64,000 nt of DNA, taken from positions 1,674,001-1,738,000 of the forward strand of contig OZ251578.1 in assembly GCA_965243835.1 (NCBI GenBank). Direction: 5' to 3'. The position numbers and the translations under genes were made by a program. The notes beneath the pieces are model-generated. The model was not told where the DNA came from, searched no databases, and was given only the letters and a program-made list of their open reading frames with translations. Positions 31,501 to 43,500 of this stretch are shown here, piece by piece; the first letter of the stretch is position 1; each line of letters starts with the position of its first letter. The DNA comes from G965202665 sp965243835. GTDB lineage: Bacteria; Actinomycetota; Acidimicrobiia; Spongiisociales; Spongiisociaceae.

Positions 31501-34500
31501 GGTCGTTGTCCAGGATGGAGAACGTAACCGGTCGCGCGGTCAGGATGCGCCCGTTGCCGTAGTCCCGCGAGCCGTAAAATTCCAGGGTTTCCGCATTGCC
31601 GGCCCCGGTCCCGTCGTCCACCACGGAGTCGTCGGTTATCTCGATATTGAAGAAGGTACTCCCGGACGAGGAGACGGCGCCGGAGCCGATCGCGATAGTG
31701 TTTCTTATCGAGTAGCCGTAGTCGGTGCTGTCGGCGGGGTGGGTACCGGACGCCCGCAAAAACAGCTCCACCGAAACGGCCCCCAGCTCCGAGGAGGTGG
31801 CCCCGTCCAAACGGCCGGTGCCGGACAAACGCACCGTTCCGTCCCCTTCCGCGCCGCTGGTTTTGTCAAAGGTCACGACCAGGTCCGAGTCGTCGTCTTC
31901 GATAACCAACTCGCTGTCGGTGAACGTAAAGTCGGCGGCGGAACCGGCGAACTTGATGGTCTCGTCCCACTCGGCGATCAGGTCCGAGGCGCCGGTGACG
32001 GACACGGTGGCGGAGGCGGAGCTCTGACCGGCGTTGATGGTCAGGTTCACGGAAGAGGAGCCGGCGGTGTAGTCGGTGGAGGCGGCGGTGCCGCCGGCGG
32101 CGCCGATCTCCACCGACACCGCGACGTTTTCGCTCAGGGAAGTGGAGGCGGCGTCCAGGGCGGCCGTAACCTGGGCCGTAACCGCCGCCCCGTCCTCGGA
32201 CAAGGCGAGGGGGTCGTCGCTGGTATCGGTGACGGACAAGGTAACGCCCCGGTCGTTGTCGGCCAGGGTTATCAGGGCGGGATCCACCGAGAACCCGGTG
32301 GCGGAGCCGACCACCCCCACCGTCCGGTGGTCTTCGGCGGCGGTGTTTTCGGCCCAGGCGCCCAGATTGAAGGAAGCGGAGGCGGAGGTTTGGCCGGCCG
32401 GTATCAGGATGCTGAAGTTGGCGGGAGAGGCCGAATAATCGCCTGCGGAGGCGGTGTAAGCGGCGGAGGAGCCGGAGTCGGCGACGGAAACGGCGATGGT
32501 TACCCCGCCCACGGGGGCGACCGTTCCCACCGTGGCGGTGACGGCGATGGCGTCGGTTTCCCCTTCCAAAACCCGGTCATCGTCCACGGTCAGGTCCACG
32601 TCGTTGTCCAGGATGGAAACGGTGACCGGAGTTACGCTGGCGGCCCGGAAAGCGGCGGCCGTCACAAACAGGGTTTCGGTTGGTTCCGCCTCCCCGTCGT
32701 CGTTGACCCGCAGGCGCACGGTTCCCGAAGCCGTGGTCCCCCCGGCGGGAACGGTTACTTCCACCCCGGTTATTTCGATGTCGGAGGCGTCCACCATGAT
32801 GAAATCGGCGGTGGCTCCCAGCTTGGCTTTGTCGGCGTCGGAGCTTTCCGCCAAGGCCAGGGTGAACACCATCCCCCCGGCGGGGGCGGTGTTCCCCTCC
32901 AGCAGGGTCAGGGAAACGGACAGGGCGGTGGTTCCGCTGTCTTCGGTCACGCTGGTCTGGTCGCCCGGCATAACCGGGTCGGCGTCCACTTCCAGGCGCA
33001 CCGGCAGGTCGTTGTCGCGGATGGTCACCGCCGCCGGGTGGACCGTGAAGTCGGAGGCTTGCACCCCGGCCACCGTTCCGGCGATGGTGAAGGTTTCCTC
33101 CGTTTCCCGCTCCGAGTCGTCGGTGATGTCCAGGGTGAAGCTGACGGGGGGGCTGGAGTTGGAACCGGCCGGGATGGTGACCGCGATCAGGTTGGGGTCG
33201 GGGGCGGTGTAGTCCACGCCTTTCCCGAAGGCGGTTCCGTCTTCCACCGACACGTTCACCACCGTGTTGGCGGCCAGCACGGAGGTGCCCGGGTAGGAGG
33301 CGGTTACCTTGACGGTAACTCCGCTACCGGCGGATTCTTCCAGGGAATCCAGGGGTTGGTCGGAGGCGTCGGTCAAGGTCAGGTTGATTGCGTTGGCCCA
33401 GTCGTTGTCCATGATGGTGAGGGAGGCGGGAACCACGTCGAACTCGGGGTTGGAGCCGGCGGGAGCGGCGGGGGCGGTGGAGTAAATAGTCAAGATTTCC
33501 GGGTCTTCGCCGACCACGACGTCGTCGGTCACTTGCAGACGGAAGGAGGCGGAACCGCTGCTTTGCCCGGCGGGGATGACCACCACCAGGTCGTCGGTCA
33601 CCGGGGCGCCCTCATCGTCCACGATGCGGAAGTCGGCTCCCTTGTCGGCGGTGTCGCCGGGGATGGTGATCGTGAGCGGATTTCCGTTCGGGTCGGTGAT
33701 GGTCCGCCCGTCCGGGGCGACGAGGTTGATGACGCGTTGGGAACGTCCCCCCAAGCCGAGGGTGAAACCGGTGGGCCGGGAGCGGACCGCTCCCGGCCCG
33801 AAAGAGGCGGTGACGGTGAACCGGGCCGTCTCGTCCCCCTCCCGCACCCGGCCCGTGAAGGGCGGGGCCGCCGCCCCGGAAGCCCCGGCGGCCCCGGCGG
33901 GCGGGGCGGGGGCCACCGCCAGGGTGACGTAGGCGGGGGGGACATCGTTGTCGGCCACGGTCACGGTGGCGGGGATCACCGCGAACTCCCGGTCGGGATG
34001 CGCGGGGAACGGCAACCGGTAGGGATCTACGGCCCTGCCGGACAGGGAAATGATCTCCTCCGGCTCGCTCACCCGGTCATCGGTCAACGTCAAAGCAAAG
34101 GTTGTTTCCCCCGACAACTCCCCGGCCGGGATAACCACCCGCACCCCCGCTCCCGGCCACCGGTAATCATCCTCCCCCGCTTCCCGCGCCGGATTCCCCA
34201 CCGACCCGGTCACGATCCCCGGCTCCACCAGCACCGTGGTGTCCACCGGGCGCACCGCCGACCCCGCCGGGAGCGCGGCCCGCACCGTCACCCCGGTTTT
34301 GCCGCCCTCCCGCAAACCCCCCTCGGGAACCGAGGCGCTCAAGGTGATGGCCCGCGTCACCACGTCGTTGTCGATCATCACCACCTGCCCCATCATCCCG
34401 ACCGCCGTCGTCACCTGCAACGGCTCCCCACCCAACGGCGAGGCCGCCGACCCCGACACCCGCACCGCGTCGTACACCACCTCGTCCCCCACCCGGGAGG

Positions 34501-37500
34501 CCCCGTCGGCCACGTTGTCGTCCACCATCGTCAACGCGAACGTGGCGGAACCGCGGGCCGCGTCCGCCGGGATAACCAACCGCAAATCCTCCTCCGCCAC
34601 CGGCTCGAAATAGGGCCCGCCCGGTTTGGTCACCTCCAACACCAACTCCACCGTCGTATCCGCCCCCAAGCGCGCCGCGCCCCGGGCGGCAGCGGTAACC
34701 GTCACCTGCTGAGGACCGCTGACCGCCTCCGTCACGGCCCGGGGGGCAATCGTCAACTCATAGGACGGCAATTGGGTGTCGTTATCCGTCACATGCACCA
34801 CCGCCGGGGACACCCCGAAGCCGGTCGCCGAACCGGTGATCTGGAAGTTCTCCACCCCCTCCACCACCGAATCGTCCAACAACGACACCTGAAACGTCCC
34901 CACCGCGCTCCGCGTATTAGCCGGAATGGTCAAGGTAAAGGAGGTGTTGGAGGCGTTCAAAACCTTCCGCCCGGAGACGACGATGGGGGTGGGTTTGATG
35001 GGGAGGGTGGTAACCACGTACTCGCCCCCGGCAGCCGGCCGGGACAATCCCCCGTCCCAGGCCAGCAACTTGCCGTCCGCCCCGCCCAACGTGATCTCCG
35101 TATCCGAAGCGGGCAAATCCCCGGCCGCTACCGAATCCGGGAAAGCGGCCCGCACTTGCAAAGTGAGCGGACCGGCCACCCCGCCCGGCAAATCGGCCAA
35201 CCGGGCGTTGGCGTCTTCCGCCAGCTCCACCTCCCGTTGCCCCGTGTTCCTCCCCGACCCGATCCCGCCGATGGTGAGCACGATCGCGTCCGGCTCCGAA
35301 TCCTCGATGGTCACCACGGCCGGATTGACCGTGAACCCGGGGGCGGAGCCGCGGATGGTGAACGTTTCGTTGCCCTCCGCGTCCGCGTCGTCGACTACGT
35401 CGAAGTCGAGCGTGGCGGGCCGGGACTCGTCCACCGTCGTGGTGAGCGGATCGTCGGCGATGGCGGCGGTCCAATGGGCCATGGCCGCCGTCTCCCCGGC
35501 CGGGAGGACCGCCTGCCCGGCCAATAGCGGCCCTGTCCCGTCCGGATCCAGGAAGCGCAAAGTATAATCAGCGGACCCCGCCGAACCGGCGGCGGGCCAC
35601 ATGGTGACCACCGTGTCCGTCAGGCGGGCCCCGGAACCGGTCGGGAGCGACAGGGCCACCGACAAATCCAAATCGGAACCGGCGTCCTCCCGCACCAAGC
35701 CCTCCCGCATGACCGTCCCGGAGGGGGTGGCCGACAACGTGATCTCGCGGGCCGCCGTATCGTTGTCGGCGATGCGCACCCGCACCGGGTCCGGCGCCAA
35801 GTGGGCGGGCAGGCCGGCCGCGCCCACCAGCACGTCCTCCCCGGCGCCCTCGTCCAGGTTGTCCTCCATCACATCCAGGTTGAACACGGACGAGGCGGAG
35901 CTTTCTCCGGCGGGGATGGTCACCGTCCGGCGGTCCACGGGCGGGGGGACATCGTTGCGCGGTATCGCCAGTTGCGTAGAACCCACTGAACAGTAATCGG
36001 GCATCGGGGGATCGGGCGGCGGGGGACAGTCGGTGGTGGACCCGGAAATGGTCAAGACCTCCGTCCCCTCGTACTCGGCGTCGTCCGTCACCCGCAACCG
36101 CACCGTGCCCGTAACCCCGATACCCGATCCGGGAATCCCCACGTTGAACCGTCCGTTCGACACCGGCAGATTGTTGTTTCGGAAGCGGGCGGACACCACC
36201 TCGTAATCCGCGTCCGACGCCGAATCCCCCGCCGCGCCCACCGCCACCGATACCGTAGTACCTGCGAGCCTATTAGTAGCCAACCTGACGTACAAAGAAA
36301 CGTCCACTTCCGAGCCTTCGGTCAAGACCGGCGCATTGGTCACCGACAGGTTCACCCACTCCCCGGCCGTGGTGACCGGAACCGCATCCGCAATGGGCGG
36401 CGGTCCCACGCGGAAATCATGAAAAGCGTTCGCCGAGCCGTCCGCCGTCAGCCGGGCCTCGTCGGTATCGCTCATGTCGTTGGCCACCCGCAACACAAAC
36501 GGCAAATCCTGGGGGAAAGCCCCGGGGGAGCCGTCGGGGGAAACGAGGCGGGCGGTTACCGTCACCGGTTGCGTGCCGCCGTCCTCGTTCAGGGTCTCCC
36601 GGTCCGCCTGCAACCGCAACACCGGAGTCGGATCGTCATCGGCGATTTCCAACAGGGCCGCCTCCGTCGTCCAACCTTCCAGGTCGCTCCCCACCCGCAC
36701 CCATTCCCCGGAGGAGGGGCCCAGGGGGGCGCCGGATTCGGTGAGGTTGTCCCCGGTCAGCGGCAGGTCAAACGCGGTCGTTCCCCGCAATTGGCCGGCG
36801 GGGATGGTAACCGACAAAACCTGCCCTTCCTCGGGCACGGGATGCACCGGGACGGGGGTTCCGTAGTCCACCCCGGCCTCCGCCCAGCCGGGCAACACGG
36901 CGCCTTCCCCGTCCACTTCCGCCGACAACACGATGGGGGCGGTCACGTCCCGGGCCAAAGTCACCGCCCTCCCCTGCGACGGCGGGTTGACGCTCTGCCG
37001 GAAGAACTCGGCGCAACGGGGGATGGAGTTGGGAACCGGCACGTAACGCAGGCAGATAACGGGGAGGGGCGACGGGACGGGCTCCCGTCCCAGGGAGGCG
37101 GTAACCGTCACCCGCACCGTATGATCCGTGTCCCCTTCCGCTACCCGCACCGGGGAAACCGCGAAGTTCAGCGCGGCGGGGGCCCGGTCGCGCAGATCCC
37201 AGATCTCCACATACGCGGCCGACACGGCGATGGGGTCCTCGCCGACGCCCCCGGGAACCTCCCCGGTGACGGCAAAGGACTCGGTGCGGGCGATGTCAAC
37301 CGCGGCGAATCCGTCGGTGAGGGGGGCGGCGGACCATTCGGTTTCCCCCGCTATGTCGTCGTCGGTCATCCGGAGCCGCATCGGGGAGGAGGCGGAGGAC
37401 TCCCCGGCCGGGATTACGATGTACAGATAGCCGTCGGCCTGCAAACCGCCGACGACGGAGTAGTCCGCTCCCCGGGAGGCCGTGTCCCACCTCGTCCCGA

Positions 37501-40500
37501 CCGAGGCCCGCACCACCGTGTCCCGGTCCCGCACCACCGTCCCGGCCTCCGCCTCTCCGGTGAGGGAGGCCGTTACCGTTACCGAAACTTCCCCTCCGTC
37601 TTCCCGGACGTATTTCGGGTCCGTCCGCAACGTCACCGCGGCCGCCGGGTCGTCGTCGACGATGAGCAACCGCGCCGGATTGACCCTCAACCCGCTCGCC
37701 GACCCCAGGGCGGTGAAGGTTTCCGTTCCCTCGGCCACTTGATCGTCCACCAGCGTCAACTCCCCCAGGTCGACCGAGGCGCGGGAACGTCCGGCGGGAA
37801 TGGTCATCGTAAACCGGGTGCGCTCCGGGGTTTCGTAGTCGATCCCGGCCGCCGCGGAACCGCCGCCCAGTATCACCGACACCCTGGTGTCGGTCAACAC
37901 GCTCAACCCGGTCGGCCAAGCGGCGGTCAACGTCAACGGAACGGCGCCCGTCTCCTCCCCGGCGCTTCCCCGGCTGAACTGCAAATCCAACTCCCCCGCC
38001 GCCGCTTCGTTGTCGACGATGAGCAAGGTGGCCGGGTTCACCTGATACCCGAAAGCGGAACCGCCCACCGCCACCGACTCGGCCCCTTCCACCAACCGGT
38101 CCTCGCGCACCCGCAACTCCAGCCCGGCGGTTCCGATATGGGACCCGGCCGGAATGGTCACCGTCGCCGGCCCCAAAGTGAAGTCGTCGCCCTCCCGGGC
38201 CGCGCTCAACCCTTCCACGACGCCCAACTCCACCGTCCGGTCCTCGGCCAAAACGGGGCAACTCCCGGCCCGCGCACAGTACATTTGGGCGGTGGCCCGC
38301 AACGGCACCGTCCCCTCCCCTTCCCCCGCTTCGTTCCGATCCAAGGTGATATTAATCCGGTCGGGGGCGGCGGCCGCATCGACGAGGGTCGCGGTCACCG
38401 GAATAACGTTCTGGCCGCCGGAAGCCGTCCCGGAAATAATCAGCGACTCGGCCCCTTCCGCGGCGCGATCGGAATGGACGGTGATCGTTACCAGAATCTG
38501 CGCCAGGTCGCCTGGGCCGAGCTGGAGGGCTCCGGCGCCGGGGGCGGTCACCCTGGCGGACGGCAGGAACGACACGGAATAGTCGTCCGCGGAGGCGGTC
38601 CCTCCCCCGACCGACAAGGAAACCGTGGAAGGCGCGGTCGGCTTCCCCTGATCGGAGGGGGAGTCGACGGTGACGAAGTAGGAATAGGAACGGTCCTCCA
38701 CCGGACCCTCCGACAAGGGAGCGGTGATGGGCAATACGTTCAGCAAGGCCGGGGTCATGCGCAACTGCAAATCGGCGGGGGCGGCGTCGTCGTCGGTGAT
38801 TACCAGCCGGCGGTAAACGGACTCGGAACCGGCCGTAGCCGCCACCGTCACCGTCTCCTCCCCCTCCACCAACCGGTCGTCGGTCACCGTCCACAGGAAC
38901 TTGCCCGTCGCCCGGGAGCGGCCAGCGGGAATGGTGATGGTGAACGGGGACACGGCCGCGTAATCGGACCCCGCCAAGGCTCGTCCCTCTTCATCGTCCC
39001 CGGCGCCGGGGTCGGCCCCGGTGACCGTAATCCGCACCGGGGTGGACACGGGGCGCACCCCTCCCCGCAAGGAGACGGTCACCGTCACCCCGGTGGTCCC
39101 CGAGCCTTCCGCCGCCCCCGCCCTGTCCAGACTCATATCCAAAAGGGTGGGGGGCGAGTCGGTGATCGTCAAAGAGCCGTCGGTGATGGACACCGGGCGG
39201 TAGGTGGAACGGGGGTTGTGGGCCCGGTCGTCTTCGGGATCCGAACCGGTGATGCTCACGGTTTCGTCATCCTCATCCAACCCGTCCGCCGTCTTGTTTA
39301 GCGTAATGTCGACGGCGACGGAGCGTTGGCCGGCGGGGATGACGAGGGGGAAGTCGGGCACCGTCGTGTAATCATCCCCCTCGGAGGCGGTGTCGCTGTC
39401 CGCCCCCACCGACACGATGATCCTGGTGTCGGAGGTGGACAGCTGGCCGGGAACCGTCACCGACCTGGTACCGAACTCCGCGCACCGGTCATTCGCGTCA
39501 TGCCGAACGCAATACGACTGCTCCCGCACCACGTCGTTTATGCGGGCCGTAATCCGCACCGGCGCCGGCCCCTCCGACTCCCCCACCGACGCCGGAGCGG
39601 CCCGCAAGGTAACCGCGGGGCGTTGCTCGTTCCCCGCTATCACCACCGGAGTAGCCAGCACGGTCATCCCCGTCGCCTCCCCCGACAACCGGAAGGTTTC
39701 CGACGGCTCCGCCGTCCCGTCGTCGGGCACTTCCAACTCCACGGTCGCCGTCCGCTGGAACTCCCCCGCCGGAATTACGATCCGCAACGGGCCCGGAACC
39801 GTAAAGTCGGACCCCGCCGCGGCCGGAACCAAGCCTTCCCGCGCCGCCGCCGCCCCCCACCGGACATCCACCGCCGTATCCACCGCCCGCGGCCCCGCGC
39901 CCGCGCTTGACATCGGGTGATAGGCCACCGACACCGTCGACCCGTCCGACTCGTAGGAACAGGTAACGCTCCCCTGCAACCCCGACCCCGGCCATACGGG
40001 AGTTACCTGCGGCACCATCACTATGTTCCCCATGCCGTCGCGCTCAATATTCCCCATATCATCCAACTTGGGCACATACGTGGTCACCGGCAACCCGCAG
40101 GCGTCGCCCATCGGATATTTGGCGTCCGTATAGGAACAACGACCCGTCCCGAACTCGTCCGGCCCGCAGGCGATCGCGGCATTCTCATCATCATTGCGCA
40201 GGTAGGTGTGCGTATACGTCACCGGAATCGGGGAAGCCAGCGGCGCGAACACCGGCTGTTGCGCCACCGCAATCATCTGCGAAGTATCGGCCGGATCGGG
40301 ATGCGAACAGCGACCCACTCCGAACTCGTCCAGCGGACAGGGAATGGTGACTTCGGCGCCCAAATGGTTGGCGTACGTGTACGTATCGGGAGCCGTCCAA
40401 TTCCCCAGCCGGGCGGTAACCGCGACCGACTGGGCGCCCGTCGCCTCCGGCACCGGATTCGGGGTAACGAGCAGCTGGACGCCGGTGTTGGCGACCTCGC

Positions 40501-43500
40501 CCGCTTCATCGTTAATGGTCAGGGTTCCCTGCGCCGTATAACCCGGGAGGGAGGGGGAACCGGTTATCCGGATGGTTTCCGAACCTTCCACCAGGTCATC
40601 GTTCACCACCCGCACCGTTATGGAACCGGGGGCGGAGGTTCGTTGGCCGGACGGGATAGTCAAGGAAATGGGCGGGGAAGCGGAGTAGTCGGGGGAGCCG
40701 TCCGCCAAGCGTACGTTGCTGATCACCAAATTCCCGGTCGGGGTGGGAACGGCGGCGGGCAGGGAGGCGGTCACCGCTATGGAACTCTCCGGGTCGCCTT
40801 CCGTCAGGGAGGAGGGGGAGGCGGCGAGGATTATTGCGGTCTGGTCGAGGATGGAAATCTCCAACGGATCTATCCCCTCCGGGAAGACGAACCCGTTGGG
40901 AGAGGGAACGCTGGAGGCCGTTACCCACAAACTTTCGTCCCCCTCCGGGACCGAGTCGGCCACGGGAGTCAAACGGAGGACGACCGCAGCGCTCAACTGG
41001 CCGGAGGGAATGTGCAGGGTGAAATTGGAAATAGCGACGTCGTTCTCGTCCGTCACCCGGTAGTCGGCTCCCGCCACGGCGGAACCGGACCGCACCGACA
41101 GCGGCACGTCGACGTTGACATCCAGACCGGCCGGGTTGCCGGCGGGGTTGGCGAAGGAGGCGGTGATCGTGATCTCCTCCGTCCCCCCGGTTTCGTCCAC
41201 CAGGCGTTTGTCCGCCGTCAACGCGATAGCGGTGGGGCGGCGGGGCCATTCATCGTCCCCGACCGTGACCGGGATAGCGGTAACCCGCCAGTTGGTCAGA
41301 GGTTGGCAGTTACCGCCACGGCCGCCGACTTGCGTGACCCAGACACGGCGGGGAACGGTGTTCACAACATGGTCGTTGGCGTTCCAGTAATACGAGGTGG
41401 CGTAATCGCGTCCTGTCAGTGGCACTACGTTGGATTTCACGTTGCCGGCGGTGATACCAAACCCCGATGAGGTTTGCCCTCCGCTGGTGCGATTTATGCA
41501 GAATTGCAGGACTCCACCGACCGGAGCGCCATCGCCGGTGGCCGTTGATACCGGTCCATATCTTATTGCGGGGGAGCCTCCGTTTTGGTTCTCGTCCTGC
41601 ACCGACAGGGCGAGCACGCCCAGCCGGTCATGGGGGCGGATGGTGATGGAGGCCGGGTTGACGGCGAACCCGGCCGCGCTTCCGGATATCAGGACCGTTT
41701 CCGCCAGCTCGTGATAGTCGTTGTCCGTTCTGGCGGTGAAACTCAAGGTAGCGGTACCGGAGGAGTCCCCGGCGGCAATGGTGACCGAGACGGGGGCGAT
41801 GCTGAAATCACCCGCCTGCGCGGTCCCGGGCGAGGCGGTGAGCGGAATGGTGAGAGCCTGGCCCGCGGTGACGCCCGTCGGCAGGGAGGCGGTAACGGTT
41901 ACGCTGTGGGCTGTGGCGCGTTCCGCCACCTCGGTTTGGTTGCCCATGGTCCCGCCGTCGGTGTCCACCGCCAGGGAAATAACGGCGTCTTCCTCGGCGT
42001 CGGCGATCGTGATCGTCAACGGATCGGGGGTCTGGACGTTGGCGCCGCCGGACGCGGCGCTGATTTCCAGGGTTTCGTCACCTTCCGCCAAGGCGTCGGC
42101 GAGGACGGTGAGGGTGAAGGTTCCGGTTGCGCTCAACTCTACGGCGGGCAGGGTTATGGCGGAGGAGGTCACCCGGTAATCAGTACTGGAGGCGGTGCTT
42201 CCCCCGCCCCCGAACACCGGGGTTACGGTCTGGTCGAGGGCGTACGGCAACTGGTCGTCGGGAATGGACACGGTAAACTTGAGTTCGTAGTCGGTGTTGG
42301 ACGCCCCCTCCGCTACCAGGGTGCGGTCCACGCTCCATAGGACGCCGGTAGCCGAGGTACGGTCGTTGACCGGGATGGCGATCGTGTTCTCACTTCCCGC
42401 CGCGTTGCGCACCAGGTAGCCGGAGCCGGGGGCGTCGCCGACCAGGGTTACCAACTCCTCGACCTCGGTATCCCCATCGTCGATCACCTCCAAGTGGAAC
42501 AGAACGCTCCCTTGCGTTTCTCCTTCGGGGATGACGATCAGGGCGGAGGCGGGAACGTAGTCCACCCCGGATATGGCATCGGTCGCGCCCGTGCGGGGGG
42601 GAGTCGTCAAAGATATTCTCAGGCCGCCGGGCGGCGCGGAGCGGCCGGAGGGGAATTGCGCGGTGGCCTTCAGCAAACTCCTCTTCCCCTCGGCCGCCTC
42701 CGCCGGGGAGACGCTCAAGGTGATGTCGCTGGGGCATCCGACATTTTGCACCGTTAGGCGCGAACCGGAGGGGGGGAAACCGGGAAGGGTCACCCCGGCG
42801 CGTCGCAACGACACAGGCAACGGCCCGGCCAGGGCGTTCCGGCAAAAACTGAACGAGGTCAAAGCGGTCAACCTGCCATAGGTGGATGGGATCCCCCCGA
42901 ACAACCGGTTGTCGGAAATGTCCAGCATCGTCAACGCGGTCAAATTCCCCAAGCCGGTCGACTCCCCCGGCCGGGGCGGGAGGAGCCCGGATAACTCGTT
43001 GCCGGACAAGTTCAGCGTCGTCAACGCGGTCAGATTCCCCAACCGGGCCGGGATGGACCCGGTCAGACGGTTGCCGGACAAGTCCAAAGAAGTCAAAGCG
43101 GTAAAGTCCCCCAATTCGGCCGGGATGGCCCCGGTCAAACGGTTGCCGCTTACATCCAGGGAAGCGAGGCGGCGCGGGAGGCCGATGGGGACCGGTCCGG
43201 TCAGCCGGTTGCCGGACAAGTCCAGGGAGGTCAGAAAGATCAGAGGCTCAAAGGAGGGAATGGTCCCGGCGATGCGGGCCGACTCGTCGGCGGAGGTGGT
43301 GGACAGGTCCAGGCCGGTGACATATTTTTCTTGTGCGGTCCCGCCGCCGGGAAGGGCGGGGGTGGATACGGTAACCCCCGGCCAGCTCTCGATGGAAGTG
43401 GAACCGTTCCAACTGCGCAACGGATGGGTAGCGGGAAGGCTCGAATTGACCGAGGCGTTCGTCCAGCGGTTGCGAACGCCTACCAGAAACTTGCAGTTGG

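Noticed and set aside
31499..35527. A 1342-residue plus-strand frame opposite the giant gene, and many similar long antisense frames
   Set aside because: They are shadows caused by G+C-rich codon bias of the giant gene. They are Gly/Arg/Pro-rich, have no domains or ribosome sites, and the opposite strand has perfect domain periodicity.
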